Part shown: positions 8,987-18,817 of the stretch, piece by piece
Position numbering within the stretch: position 1 is the first letter of the stretch
Layout: each line of letters begins with the position of its first letter
Source: JAQVIJ01 sp041287365
GTDB taxonomy: Bacteria > Desulfobacterota > Dissulfuribacteria > Dissulfuribacterales > DYLC01
DNA: 64,000 bases
Direction of reading: 5' to 3'
NCBI GenBank assembly: GCA_041287365.1
Contig: JBEULL010000017.1
Span: 186,001 to 250,000 of the forward strand
The notes under the pieces: model-generated
The model's input: the letters and a program-made list of their open reading frames with translations, nothing else
What the model was told of the DNA's origin: nothing
Databases searched by the model: none
Made by a program: the position numbers and the translations under genes

Positions 8987-11251
8987 TTGCGTTTTTCATT
9001 TTATTTCATGCTTGTTTTGACCTTTTTACTGTTTTCTTCAGTACCTGCCGGTTCTGAAGATGCCGCAAAGGTTTGGACCGCCATGCGCCTGGATATGCAG
9101 ACTCTGGCTAATCGTGTGGCGCGTTCCGGCGGCAAGGATAAAGAGGCGTTGCAGCAGCTCACGTCCGGACTGAAACAGTTCATTCGTTCGTATCCGGATG
9201 CACCGGAGATTGCGGAGGCATATTATCTGCTTGGCGAAGGGTATCTGAATGCAGGTTTTGAATCCGAGGGCATGGCCAACCTGCAGATAACCGCTCAAAA
9301 ATTTCCCGAAAGCCAATGGGCTGAAGAGGCCCTGCTGGCCATGTTGCGATACATGGAAAAAAACGGTGGAAAGGGGAAAAACGAGGCCTTTTATCGAAAT
9401 TTGATAAAAAAATATCCGAATTCCAAGGCAGGCCAAATAGCCCGCATAGCCAGCGGTATAGAGCGTCTTGCCAGGGGCCAGAAGGCGAAGGTGTCTCTTG
9501 AGCTGGAAAACATGGAAAAGGATGAACCCAATCTGTTTCTGAATGTGCCTATGGCCTTGGACCTCAAGGCCCATATTCTGGCTATGGACGGAAAGGAAGA
9601 GGACGCCCGCTCGTTGTGGCTGCAATACCTAAATCTGGCTTCGTCCAAGTCCGCCAAGACTCAGACGATCTTCAATATAGCCGAGAGTTTTTTTAGAGAG
9701 AAGAAGTGGCTGCAGGCCAGAAAGTATTACGGATTGCTGGTCACCAGCTATCCGGATGCAAGGGAGTTGAGCCTGGCCCGCTTTCGTTTGATGGAGATAG
9801 ACGAGATGGCCGGAAAGGAGTTATCCGGACTTGGGGCAAGGCCCAAGGAGATTTCACTTGAAAAAAAAGAAGAGATCCTTCAGGCCGTGTTGAACGGAAA
9901 TGCACCCAGTTCATTGACTCAAGAGGCCTATCTCGAATTGTTGCGTATGCGTCTAAAGAACGGGCAGTTTCTGGTATTTTTGACCAAGGCCGAGGAATTC
10001 GAGCGGAAGTGGCCCAATTCCTCTTATATGGATGAAATGGCGGCCTTGATGAAGCAGGCGGAATCCTTTATTCTCGCTCAGGATCTGGGCACGCAGGATG
10101 CTTTGGATATACTTTCTTTCGGTCAGGGCTATCTGGCTTCTCATGCCAAGGCGCAGCTTCTGCCGTCATTTTTGTGGATCACACAGGGTGTATGGCTGAA
10201 GCTGATTCAGAATTTTTTGAACAGCAAGGATTACGAATCCGCCATATCCAATGCATCCGGTCTCGTCTCCTTTGCAAAAGACCCTGACATCAGGCAGAAG
10301 GCCGTCGCGCTTGAGCAGGAGGCGAGATTGGCCCAGATAGATTTTTTGATGCAGAATAACGATTACGAAGATGCGGTTTTGAAGGCAGATGCAGCGGCTA
10401 AAATCTTTCCTGATACACAAGCCGGTCAGAAGGCATTGGAGTTAGGCAAAAAGGCATTGAGTGAGTTTATGACCACATCCCTTAAACAGAATCAGCAGCT
10501 TCCTGCCCTTAATTTTTATTATAACCACAAAGACGAGCTTGTGCCCCTTTTGACACCTCAGACCATTTTCCAGATGGGACGTCTGTGGATGAGTATTGCA
10601 TGCTCCGATGCAGCCCAGCGAGCCTTTTTTCAGGCATGGCTGAAGAATGGCAGACAGTTATGGCCTGAATTGTTTTATGAGTGGGTATCTGCTGCCATAG
10701 AACAGGAGGATACACAGGAGGCCGATGCCCTTTTTTCCATCTTTGCACGTCAATATCCAAAGGAACTGAATGCCCGTTACTGGCTTATGAAGGCCAGGGC
10801 TGCAAAGACGGTCAAGGATTGGAAGGAGGTGTCCGCGGCAGCCCAGAAGGCCCTTTCCATGGACGCCAAGGACGAGACCGAGGCCAAGCGATTGTGGTTC
10901 GAGGCCGCTGTCAATCTCGGCAACTGGCCGGAGGCCAAGGCGGTCTGGCTGGGTATGGAACAGGGGCTTGAACCGAATGTGAAGGCAGGGCTTCTTCAGT
11001 CATGGGGGGACGCAGCCGTTTTGGCAGGGGCTTTCAAGGAGGCTGTGTATCCATACAAGACGCTTCTGGATATGAAGGGGGATGACCCCTCTATCTTGGC
11101 CAGAAATGGTGTGGTGAACTATATGATAGGAGATGAGCGAAATGCAGTCAAATATCTGGAGATGGCGCGAAAGGATGTAGGGCTTTGGGGCAAAATGGCC
11201 GCCACTGTCCTGGATACACAGACATTTCTGAAGGAAAACAATGCACAGTAA
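8987..11251 (+). CDS. Exported TPR-repeat protein heading the flagellar operon
   Basis: 754 residues. The start is taken as TTG 8987: AGAGGA lies five bases upstream and the product begins with a clean signal peptide (MRFSFYFMLVLTFLLFSSVPAGSEDA). The longer open frame from 8813 would run through the divergent pilZ gene. The body is almost wholly helical TPR-type repeats (for example YPDAPEIAEAYYLLGEGYLN, YPNSKAGQIARIASGIERLA) resembling the periplasmic YbgF/BamD scaffold class. It is nine bases ahead of the sigma-54 regulator and transcribed with flgBC-fliEFGHIJ. A periplasmic scaffold linked to flagellar or envelope assembly is inferred; there is no catalytic motif. Confidence 0.7.
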   Translation: MRFSFYFMLVLTFLLFSSVPAGSEDAAKVWTAMRLDMQTLANRVARSGGKDKEALQQLTSGLKQFIRSYPDAPEIAEAYYLLGEGYLNAGFESEGMANLQITAQKFPESQWAEEALLAMLRYMEKNGGKGKNEAFYRNLIKKYPNSKAGQIARIASGIERLARGQKAKVSLELENMEKDEPNLFLNVPMALDLKAHILAMDGKEEDARSLWLQYLNLASSKSAKTQTIFNIAESFFREKKWLQARKYYGLLVTSYPDARELSLARFRLMEIDEMAGKELSGLGARPKEISLEKKEEILQAVLNGNAPSSLTQEAYLELLRMRLKNGQFLVFLTKAEEFERKWPNSSYMDEMAALMKQAESFILAQDLGTQDALDILSFGQGYLASHAKAQLLPSFLWITQGVWLKLIQNFLNSKDYESAISNASGLVSFAKDPDIRQKAVALEQEARLAQIDFLMQNNDYEDAVLKADAAAKIFPDTQAGQKALELGKKALSEFMTTSLKQNQQLPALNFYYNHKDELVPLLTPQTIFQMGRLWMSIACSDAAQRAFFQAWLKNGRQLWPELFYEWVSAAIEQEDTQEADALFSIFARQYPKELNARYWLMKARAAKTVKDWKEVSAAAQKALSMDAKDETEAKRLWFEAAVNLGNWPEAKAVWLGMEQGLEPNVKAGLLQSWGDAAVLAGAFKEAVYPYKTLLDMKGDDPSILARNGVVNYMIGDERNAVKYLEMARKDVGLWGKMAATVLDTQTFLKENNAQ

Positions 11252-11260
11252 GCGGTCTGT

Positions 11261-12685
11261 ATGAAACTCATCGTCTTTACACAGCACATGGAACAGCCGC
11301 AAAATGTTATGGAGTGGCTGAAAAAACTGGGTTATGACTCGCAGAAAGCCGACACGCCGGAAGAGCTTTCGAGCCTGCTTTCCGAGCCTCAGCAGCTTGT
11401 GCTGATGGGTCATGGTCCTGGCAAAGAGGGTTTGAGCATGGCCGCGAATGTCCTGCGCAATAGGCCGAATGTCCGAATATTGCTGATTGCCATGAAACCC
11501 ACCATCGAGGATGCGATTGCAGCTATGCAGATGGGTGTGGCTGACATACTGTGTCAACCGTTTGACGCCGAGGCATTGCGGCATGCCGTTGAGCGCAATC
11601 TGCCCGTGGGTCTGAAGACTGCACCGGTAAAGAATTCGAACTTGCAGGCAGGCTCTGGCATTGTGTGCCGTTCAGCGGCTATGTTGAGTATCTTGAATAA
11701 GGCCAAAAATGTGGCCAACAGCAGGGCATCCGTGTTGATATGCGGGGAGAGCGGTACAGGCAAGGAGTTGCTAGCCCGTTATATACATGAAAACAGTGAT
11801 AGGAAGAACGCACCGTTTGTGGCCTTGAATTGTGCCTGCCTTCCAGAAACCCTGCTGGAAAGCGAGCTGTTCGGTTATGAAAAGGGTGCGTTTTCCGGTG
11901 CAACTGTCCGAAAATTGGGTAAATTCGAACTGGCTGACAAGGGCACCCTGCTGCTGGACGAGGTTGCGGAGATGGCTCTTCCACTTCAGGCCAAGCTCCT
12001 GCGAGTGTTGCAGGAGGGCGAGGTGGATCGTCTCGGTGGAGTAAAACCGGTCAAGATAGATGTCCGTATTTTGGCGGCTACCAATCGAAATCTAAAGGAT
12101 GATATTCAGTCCGGACGTTTTCGTGAAGACCTGTTTTACCGCCTGAATGTCATTCAATTGAAATTGCCCGCCTTGAGAGAAAGACGTGAGGACATTCCTA
12201 TCCTGGCCGACTTTTTTCTTCAACAGTTCATTGATGCCTATGGGAAATCTGGCCTGAAATTTGCTAATTCCACTATTGAAGCCATGTTGCGATGGCCCTG
12301 GCCCGGTAATATTCGAGAACTGAAAAACGCCGTGGAAAGAGGGGTGCTGCTGGCCCAGGGGAGTGTTATTTTGCCTTCTGATATCTGGGATGACTGGGTG
12401 GCTCAGGACAGCGAAGATGCGGCTGTTGAACAGTTCGCCGAGGACGTCAGTCGGTCCATGAATGACTTAAATGGTGCGGTTGAGACATCTGGCGGCACGA
12501 ATGCCAATGAGCCTAAAGACATGACGGAGACCATGGATCTGACAACGCTTGAAAGAATTACCATTCAAAAGGCACTTCAAAAGACCGATGGCAACAGGAC
12601 TCACGCAGCACAGCTTCTTGGCATAAGTGTCAGGACGCTGCGGAATAAACTGTTGGAATACCGTCGTATGGGGATAATGTTATGA
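11261..12685 (+). CDS. Sigma-54-dependent flagellar transcription activator (FlrC/FlbD-like) with degenerate receiver
   Basis: 474 residues. Residues 1-115 have a receiver fold but lack the acceptor: the usual D-x-R-M-P-G segment reads LVLMGHGPG and the conserved Lys of KPF is Gln (LCQPF). Residues 137-370 are a sigma-54 AAA+ domain with Walker A GESGTGKE, a sigma-contact loop reading GAFSGA instead of GAFTGA, Walker B GTLLLDEVAEM and FREDLFYRLNV. The last 45 residues are a Fis-type helix-turn-helix (DGNRTHAAQLLGISVRTLRN). The stop overlaps the flgB start (ATGA). Position suggests it controls the flagellar genes, probably without phosphorylation. Confidence 0.88.
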   Translation: MKLIVFTQHMEQPQNVMEWLKKLGYDSQKADTPEELSSLLSEPQQLVLMGHGPGKEGLSMAANVLRNRPNVRILLIAMKPTIEDAIAAMQMGVADILCQPFDAEALRHAVERNLPVGLKTAPVKNSNLQAGSGIVCRSAAMLSILNKAKNVANSRASVLICGESGTGKELLARYIHENSDRKNAPFVALNCACLPETLLESELFGYEKGAFSGATVRKLGKFELADKGTLLLDEVAEMALPLQAKLLRVLQEGEVDRLGGVKPVKIDVRILAATNRNLKDDIQSGRFREDLFYRLNVIQLKLPALRERREDIPILADFFLQQFIDAYGKSGLKFANSTIEAMLRWPWPGNIRELKNAVERGVLLAQGSVILPSDIWDDWVAQDSEDAAVEQFAEDVSRSMNDLNGAVETSGGTNANEPKDMTETMDLTTLERITIQKALQKTDGNRTHAAQLLGISVRTLRNKLLEYRRMGIML

Positions 12686-13134
12686 AACAGCTTTTCGGTA
12701 ACACTATAGATTTACTCGAAAAATCCATTGACCTTCGCGTAAAGCGAAACACTGTGTTGACTTCCAACGTGGTAAACATGGACACACCCGGCTACAAGGC
12801 GAAGGATGTGCCGTTCAACGAGATCATGGCCAGGTATATGGGAAAGGAGTCCAGCGGGTTCATGTGGATCACCAATCCGAATCACATAGATGTGGAGGCT
12901 TCCCTGCCGCCTGGAACCACAAATGCAAGGCATATTCCCATAGGCCCGGAGCCCGGAGCGGACCCATTTCATGTGTCTGTTTCCGCCGAGAGGGGCACTC
13001 CCAACAATGTGGATATAGACAGAGAGATGGCTGAAATAGCCGTCAACAATATTCAATATCAGACAGCAGTGCAGTCGCTCATCAAGAAATTCGATGGGTT
13101 GCGCACCGCCATCACGGAAGGAGGTAAGTCATAA
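12682..13134 (+). CDS. flgB: Flagellar proximal rod protein FlgB
   Basis: 150 residues, usual length. N-terminal rod signature NVVNMDTPGYKAKDVPF and C-terminal helix EIAVNNIQYQTAVQSLIKKF are the coiled-coil ends of flagellar axial proteins. It forms the innermost rod next to FliE and the MS ring. Its start overlaps the regulator stop and its stop overlaps flgC by one base, so it is coupled on both sides. Confidence 0.97.
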   Translation: MKQLFGNTIDLLEKSIDLRVKRNTVLTSNVVNMDTPGYKAKDVPFNEIMARYMGKESSGFMWITNPNHIDVEASLPPGTTNARHIPIGPEPGADPFHVSVSAERGTPNNVDIDREMAEIAVNNIQYQTAVQSLIKKFDGLRTAITEGGKS

Positions 13135-13625
13135 TGACTGGTATGACCATTTTTTCCGCTATTCAAATGGGCGCTCAGGGCATGAGCGCCGAAAGAACCC
13201 GCCTTAACATAGCCTCCATGAACCTGGCCAACGCCCAGGTCACTCGCACTGTGGACGGTGGGCCTTATGTGCCTCGTTCCGTCATTTTCGAGGCGGTTCC
13301 ATATAACCCGGAGGAGAAAGGGGTGAATTCCGGTATGTCCCCTCTGGTTCCCGTTAAATCCTTTGACAAGACCTTGCAGAATGCCTCCGCCAAGCTGGAG
13401 ACCGTGCGCGTCAAGGAAATTGTGAATGACAAATTTCCTTTCAAGGATGTCTATGATCCCAGTCATCCCGATGCAGATGAAAACGGCATAGTTCGTCTGC
13501 CCAATGTCAACGTGATGGAGCAGATGGTGGATGTGATGAATGCATCCCGCGCATACGAAGCCAATGTCACAGCTATCAATACCGCCAAATCCATGGCCAT
13601 GAAGGCGATGGAGTTGGGTAAGTAA
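13134..13625 (+). CDS. flgC: Flagellar proximal rod protein FlgC
   Basis: 163 residues. The axial-protein N-terminus (GMSAERTRLNIASMNLANAQ) and C-terminus (MVDVMNASRAYEANVTAI) are both present. It builds the proximal rod with FlgB and FlgF. Start ATG shares its A with the flgB stop codon; a downstream ATG at the third codon is an alternative. Confidence 0.97.
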   Translation: MTGMTIFSAIQMGAQGMSAERTRLNIASMNLANAQVTRTVDGGPYVPRSVIFEAVPYNPEEKGVNSGMSPLVPVKSFDKTLQNASAKLETVRVKEIVNDKFPFKDVYDPSHPDADENGIVRLPNVNVMEQMVDVMNASRAYEANVTAINTAKSMAMKAMELGK

Positions 13626-13643
13626 TACTATCTGGAGGTTATG

Positions 13644-13934
13644 ATGAACATTCAATCCATATCGAATACACTGCATCCCTTTCAGAAGACCGATGAGACT
13701 GTGGCAGGTAAGGACATCGGTTTTGCCGATCTACTCAAGAATGCCATTCAGACCGTCAACGGCCGTATGAACGAAGCGGATGCATTGGCTCAAAAGAGTG
13801 CTGTGGGAGAGCCTGTGGATATACACGAACTCATGATCTCGTCCACCAAGGCCGAGTTGTCTTTTCGGACACTTCTTCAGGTCAGAAACAAGGCCCTTAC
13901 GGCCTATGAAGAGATCATGAGAATGCAGTTATAA
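13644..13934 (+). CDS. fliE: Flagellar hook-basal body protein FliE
   Basis: 96 residues. The family C-terminus is clear (VDIHELMISSTKAELSF, LQVRNKALTAYEEIMRMQ). It joins the MS ring to the proximal rod. Two ATG codons stand in tandem at 13641 and 13644; the second is chosen because GGAGG is five bases away rather than two. Follows flgC by 18 bases. Confidence 0.95.
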   Translation: MNIQSISNTLHPFQKTDETVAGKDIGFADLLKNAIQTVNGRMNEADALAQKSAVGEPVDIHELMISSTKAELSFRTLLQVRNKALTAYEEIMRMQL

Positions 13935-13948
13935 CGAAAGGTTGAGAC

Positions 13949-15583
13949 ATGGCTACTCCAACAGAAATGCTGGAACAACTCAAGAACCTGGGTGCGTCTC
14001 TGACCCTGTCACAAAAGATTTTGGCGGCCGTGGTGGCCGGTGCGGTGCTGCTGGGTTTCGGCATCTTTTATATCATGGCCAATCAGGTGACCTACAAGCC
14101 GCTCTACACGGATTTGAGGCCTGAAGACGCCTCGGAGATCGTAGCCTGGCTCAAAAAGGAGAATGTCAAATATGAGCTGGCTGCCGGCGGTTCCACCGTT
14201 CGTGTGCCGGAGGATAAGCTCTACGATATCCGTTTGTCTCTGGCCGGTGCAGGACTGCCCAAACAGAACGGCGTGGGTTTCGAGGTCTTTGACCAGACCA
14301 ACATGGGTGTTACAGATTTCGTTCAGAATGTCCAGTATCAAAGGGCGGTGCAGGGAGAACTGGAGCGCACCATCAGCCGGTTCCCTCAGGTCAAGAGCGT
14401 GCGTGTGCATTTGGCGCAGCCAAAGGACAGCCTGTTCGTAAGTGAACGCAAGGACCCTACAGCCTCCGTGGTGTTGCAGCTCAACAAGGGTGAGGAGCTC
14501 TCCACTGCGCAGGTCAAGGGTATAGTGCATCTGGTCTCCAGCGCCATTCCCAAACTCAAAAAAGAGAATGTGGTAGTGGTGGATACCAGCGGCAATATCC
14601 TCTATGACCATGCTGAGATGGAAAAAGGTAAGGCCGATGACCCAGCCGGCCTTACAAATGCACAGCTTGCCTATCAAAAACGCCTTGAGGAGTATTACAA
14701 AAGTAAGATACAGACCATGCTCGAGGATGCCCTCGGACCGAACAAGGCGGTGGCACGAGTCTCCGCCGAGGTGGATTTTGATTCGGTGCAGATCAACGAA
14801 GACAAATTCGATCCGGATGCCGTGGCCGTGCGCAGTGAGCAGAAGATATCCGAGACGGATGTGCAGCAGGACAGCGGCGGCGTGCCTGGCGTCAAGGGTG
14901 GGCTTGCCGATAAATTACAAGGGAATGTCAATCAGCAGAATCCATCCGTGATCAAACAGAAGAAACAGGATACCACCAACTATGAGATAACCCGCACTCA
15001 GCGTCAGATCAATACAGCCCTCGGCAAACTGAAGCGCATATCCGTTGGTGTAATGGTTGATGGTGTTTATCAGCAGAAGGATAAGGAACTGGTATATGCC
15101 GCCCGCAGTCCGGAAGAGGTGGCCAATCTGGAGAAGATAGTAAAGGCCGCCATCGGTTACAGTACTGAGCGTGGAGACGAGGTGCGTGTGGTCAATGTGC
15201 CTTTCCATGCCCAGGCAGCCGCTCCTTCGAGTATGGCGCAGATGGCCGATATGGGCACAAAGGCCCTGAAACCCATCACCAATCTAATTCTCGCTGTTTT
15301 GTTCATATTCTTTGTAATTCGTCCTCTTTTGAATAGATATGTGCTTAAAACCCCTGAAAAAGAGGTTTTGCAGCAACGTTTGGCCCTTGAGGAGGAGGAA
15401 ATGCTCGAGGAAGCTGCAGGCGCTGCCATAGGGGGTAGAAAAGAGGCCTTGGCCATAGAGGTCGGCCCCAATGCAACCGAGGAGTTGCGAGAGATGGCGT
15501 TACAATATCCTGACAGGGCCGCAGCCCTTATCAAGATATGGCTGAGAGAGCCATTGGTTGCTGAGGAGAAGCCCAATGCCTAA
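13949..15583 (+). CDS. fliF: Flagellar MS-ring protein FliF
   Basis: 544 residues. A membrane segment at about 25-48 and another at about 445-465 bracket the periplasmic ring-building region (YKPLYTDLRPEDASEIVAWL, PEDKLYDIRLSLAGAGLP, ARVSAEVDFDSVQ). The acidic C-terminal tail is the FliG-binding part. It forms the MS ring in the inner membrane, the seed of basal-body assembly. It overlaps fliG by eight bases. Confidence 0.97.
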   Translation: MATPTEMLEQLKNLGASLTLSQKILAAVVAGAVLLGFGIFYIMANQVTYKPLYTDLRPEDASEIVAWLKKENVKYELAAGGSTVRVPEDKLYDIRLSLAGAGLPKQNGVGFEVFDQTNMGVTDFVQNVQYQRAVQGELERTISRFPQVKSVRVHLAQPKDSLFVSERKDPTASVVLQLNKGEELSTAQVKGIVHLVSSAIPKLKKENVVVVDTSGNILYDHAEMEKGKADDPAGLTNAQLAYQKRLEEYYKSKIQTMLEDALGPNKAVARVSAEVDFDSVQINEDKFDPDAVAVRSEQKISETDVQQDSGGVPGVKGGLADKLQGNVNQQNPSVIKQKKQDTTNYEITRTQRQINTALGKLKRISVGVMVDGVYQQKDKELVYAARSPEEVANLEKIVKAAIGYSTERGDEVRVVNVPFHAQAAAPSSMAQMADMGTKALKPITNLILAVLFIFFVIRPLLNRYVLKTPEKEVLQQRLALEEEEMLEEAAGAAIGGRKEALAIEVGPNATEELREMALQYPDRAAALIKIWLREPLVAEEKPNA

Positions 15584-16616
15584 AGCCTCTTCAAAACCCA
15601 GTAAAATCGACCTGGAAAACCCTTCAGGCCCTGTCAAGGCTGCCATTTTTCTTCTGGCTATGGGCGATGCATATACAGCGGATGTATTCAAGCATCTCAG
15701 GGAAGACGAGGTTCGCAAGGTATCTTCGCTTATGGCGCAGATACAGTCCATTCCAGGCGAGACCATAGAAAAGATCCGTTTGGAGGTGGAGCAAAAGCTC
15801 GGTATAGTCAAGGGTGATGTCTCAGTCCCCATAGAGGAGTTTCTCAAAAAGGTCTTGTTTACATCCATGCCACCGGAGCAGGCCCAGAAGATATATGAAG
15901 ACATTTTGCGGCAGTTGCATCCTTCCACCTTTCAGAAACTGTCCAACCTTGACCCCAAGGTGATAGTGAGTTTTCTGAAAAACGAGCATCCTCAAACCGT
16001 AGCTGTCATTCTGGCTCATCTGGACCCTGGGTTGACGGCCTCCATCGTGCGTCAGCTCCCTGAGACTCAGCAGGCGGATGTGCTGATGCGTATCGCCACG
16101 CTGGACAAGATAAGCCCTGAGATAGTCGGAGAGATCGACCGTGTGCTGGAGGAGGAGCTGTTCTCTGTGGAGATGAGTGATGTGACCAAGGTTGGAGGCG
16201 TGGAAAAGGTTGCCGAGATATTGAACAATGTGGATAGGGGTACTGAAGAGGCCTTGATGGAAAAGATAGAGGGTATGTCCGACACCCTGGCGGAAGAGAT
16301 TCGCAAGCTCATGTTCAAGTTTGAGGACCTCATTACGCTGGATCGTCAGGCCATTGTCATGATTTTGAAGGAGATCAGTACGGACGATCTGAAATTGGCC
16401 CTCAAGGCTGCATCAGACGATCTCAAGGCACTTTTCTTCAAAAATATGTCGGAAAGGGCAGCTACACTACTAAAGGAAGACCTGGAGGTTATGGGGCCTG
16501 TAAAACTGAAAGATGTGGAAAAGGCCCAGCAGAACATCATCAAGGTGGCCAAAAAACTGGAGGCCGAAGGCAAGATAGTTCTGGGCTCCAAGGGTGGAGG
16601 AGACGAGTTTGTCTAA
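15576..16616 (+). CDS. fliG: Flagellar motor switch protein FliG
   Basis: 346 residues. Start ATG 15576 is chosen over a TTG at 15558 because GAGGAGAA lies five bases before it. The middle-domain EHPQTVAVIL motif is present, and the C-terminal torque domain carries the charged helix LDRQAIVMILKEISTDDLKLALKAA in two halves. It forms the rotor ring that meets MotA and binds FliF. It overlaps fliF and fliH. Confidence 0.97.
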   Translation: MPKASSKPSKIDLENPSGPVKAAIFLLAMGDAYTADVFKHLREDEVRKVSSLMAQIQSIPGETIEKIRLEVEQKLGIVKGDVSVPIEEFLKKVLFTSMPPEQAQKIYEDILRQLHPSTFQKLSNLDPKVIVSFLKNEHPQTVAVILAHLDPGLTASIVRQLPETQQADVLMRIATLDKISPEIVGEIDRVLEEELFSVEMSDVTKVGGVEKVAEILNNVDRGTEEALMEKIEGMSDTLAEEIRKLMFKFEDLITLDRQAIVMILKEISTDDLKLALKAASDDLKALFFKNMSERAATLLKEDLEVMGPVKLKDVEKAQQNIIKVAKKLEAEGKIVLGSKGGGDEFV

Positions 16617-17496
16617 GGTCATCAAGGCCGCTCATTGCGAAAATACAGCCGCTGTCCCTGTTTTCACCGCCTTGTCCCAGGATGAAACGAGCGGATTCAG
16701 CACTGTTCAGCATCTTCTTTCCGCCTCCGATGTGCATGAAATGGAAGGGGCTGAGGAGATGGCAGGTGCGCAGGAGTTGCCTGAGATAAAGCTGGAGCAA
16801 GAGCGTAGAAGGCTGCTGGAAGAGGCAACAGCGTTTCTGGAACAGGCCAAGCAGGATGCTGAACACATGCGCATCGAGGCCCAAAACGCCGTAGAGAAGT
16901 TGATTGCAGATGCCAGGGTCAGGGCTGCGGCTCTGGAGAGAGAGGCATACGAAAAGGGGTTCGAGCAGGGCAAAAAGGATGGCGAGGCCTTGGGCCGCAA
17001 GGCATACGAGATGCAAGCGGAGAGATTCGGTGCAGTGATAGATGCCATGCGTCATAAAGGTGAAGAACTGCTGACCAGCTACGAACCTGTGCTCATAGAG
17101 CTTGTTTTGAACATCTCCAAGGCGTTGGTGCGACATGAGCTGAACACAACGCCTGAACTTGTGCATGCATGCCTTGAGCGTGGTCTGGCCATGGCTGTAA
17201 AGGGTATGCCCGTTCGCGTGCATCTGCATTCAAAGGATTTAGAACTGATTCAACGAGCGGAGATGCCTTTGAGTAAGGAGGCCGCAGGACATAGTCTGGA
17301 GTTTTTGGCCGATGCCAGCGTGGAGCGGGGTGGCTGCCTTTTGGAGACGGATATGGGCGTAATAGATGCCACCATGGCAACTCAGTGGCGTACTGTCTCT
17401 CAGGCAATATTGGATATTTTGAGAGAACGAATGGCGCAACATACTGCCTTTGAAAACACTGGGCAGGCAATGATGAAAGAAGAAATTGACCACTGA
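16609..17496 (+). CDS. fliH: Flagellar export ATPase regulator FliH
   Basis: 295 residues. A TTG at 16609 is preferred over GTG 16594: GGAGGAGA stands five bases ahead and the overlap with fliG shrinks to eight bases. The long charged helix (residues about 65-150, with repeated AxxxE and a YEKGFEQGKKDGEALG segment) and the C-terminal ATP-synthase-E-like domain (FLADASVERGGCLLETDMG) are typical. It binds the FliI N-terminus and restrains its ATPase. It overlaps fliI by 11 bases. Confidence 0.9.
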   Translation: MSKVIKAAHCENTAAVPVFTALSQDETSGFSTVQHLLSASDVHEMEGAEEMAGAQELPEIKLEQERRRLLEEATAFLEQAKQDAEHMRIEAQNAVEKLIADARVRAAALEREAYEKGFEQGKKDGEALGRKAYEMQAERFGAVIDAMRHKGEELLTSYEPVLIELVLNISKALVRHELNTTPELVHACLERGLAMAVKGMPVRVHLHSKDLELIQRAEMPLSKEAAGHSLEFLADASVERGGCLLETDMGVIDATMATQWRTVSQAILDILRERMAQHTAFENTGQAMMKEEIDH

Positions 17497-18802
17497 ACTG
17501 AATTTTTCCTATTACTTAGATGCAGTTAAGGGGATAGAACCCATTCGAATCTATGGACTGGTCTCTCAGGTTATCGGCATGACTATGGAAGGCAAGGGGC
17601 CTAACGTGCCCCTTGGTGCCATCTGCAGCGTAGAGTTGCGCGAAGGGTCTTCAGTGCTGGCTGAGGTTGTGGGGTTTAGGGAGAATCGAGTGCTACTCAT
17701 GCCCTTGGGCGACATGAAGGGCGTGGAGCCTGGCAGTCGTATCTGGCTGGAGCGCATGAAGGCTGATGTGCCTGTAGGCGAGGCCATGCGAGGCCGCATT
17801 TTGAATGGCCTTGGTCAGCCCATAGATGCCAAAGGCCCCATTCGTTTTGATGCGGTCTATCCTCTCTATGCAGAGCCCTTGAATCCCATGGATAGGCCTC
17901 GCATAGATTCCGTATTGGATGTGGGGGTGAGGTCTATAAATTCATGTCTTACTCTGGGACAAGGGCAGCGTATTGCCATCATGGCTGGTTCAGGTGTGGG
18001 AAAGAGCACGCTTTTGGGCATGATAGCCCGGCATACTACTGCGGACATAAACGTCATAGCCCTGATAGGTGAGCGTGGAAGAGAGTTAAACGACTTCATT
18101 CAAAGGGATTTGGGGCCTGAGGGGCTGGCCAGGTCCGTGGTGGTGGTGGCCACCTCGGATACGCCGCCATTGATACGCCTTCGTGGTGCCTATGTGGCCA
18201 CAGCCATTGCGGAATTCTTTAGAGACAGGGGTTTGAATGTCATTTTGATGATGGACTCGGTGACCCGTTTCGCCATGGCCCAAAGGGACGTGGGACTTGC
18301 CATCGGTGAACCCCCAACATCTCGAGGCTATACGCCGTCGGTCTTTTCCCTTTTACCCAAGCTGCTGGAAAGGGCGGGCAGAAAACGCGATGCCGGCAGC
18401 ATAACCGGTATCTACACTGTGCTGGTGGAGGGCGACGACATGAACGAGCCTATCGCAGATACGGTGCGCTCCATCGTGGATGGCCATGTGGTGTTGAGTA
18501 GGGCCATCGCCCATCAAGGGCATTATCCGGCTATAGACGTCTTGGCCAGTATCAGCAGGTTGATGCGGGATATTGTGGATCGTAAACAGATAGATGACTA
18601 CCAGAAGCTCATTCATGTCCTGTCAACCTATAAAAAAGTGGAGGATCTGGTCAATCTCGGAGCCTATGTCAAGGGTTCCAATTCGGATATAGACTTTGCG
18701 CTCAACAAGATTCATGCGGTCAATGCCTTTCTCAGGCAGGAGGTGGAAGAGGCATGCAGTTATGAAAGAAGCTGCGAGGAATTGGCAGCCATCTTCAGGT
18801 GA
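17486..18802 (+). CDS. fliI: Flagellum-specific export ATPase FliI
   Basis: 438 residues, normal length. F1-beta-like ATPase with Walker A GSGVGKSTLL, Walker B LNVILMMDSVTRFAMAQRD and the export-ATPase signature GEPPTSRGYTPSVF. It powers and orders substrate entry into the flagellar type III exporter. The start is TTG inside the end of fliH; no better start lies before the conserved N-terminal region. Confidence 0.96.
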   Translation: MTTELNFSYYLDAVKGIEPIRIYGLVSQVIGMTMEGKGPNVPLGAICSVELREGSSVLAEVVGFRENRVLLMPLGDMKGVEPGSRIWLERMKADVPVGEAMRGRILNGLGQPIDAKGPIRFDAVYPLYAEPLNPMDRPRIDSVLDVGVRSINSCLTLGQGQRIAIMAGSGVGKSTLLGMIARHTTADINVIALIGERGRELNDFIQRDLGPEGLARSVVVVATSDTPPLIRLRGAYVATAIAEFFRDRGLNVILMMDSVTRFAMAQRDVGLAIGEPPTSRGYTPSVFSLLPKLLERAGRKRDAGSITGIYTVLVEGDDMNEPIADTVRSIVDGHVVLSRAIAHQGHYPAIDVLASISRLMRDIVDRKQIDDYQKLIHVLSTYKKVEDLVNLGAYVKGSNSDIDFALNKIHAVNAFLRQEVEEACSYERSCEELAAIFR

Positions 18803-18817
18803 GGCGATGTGAATTGA

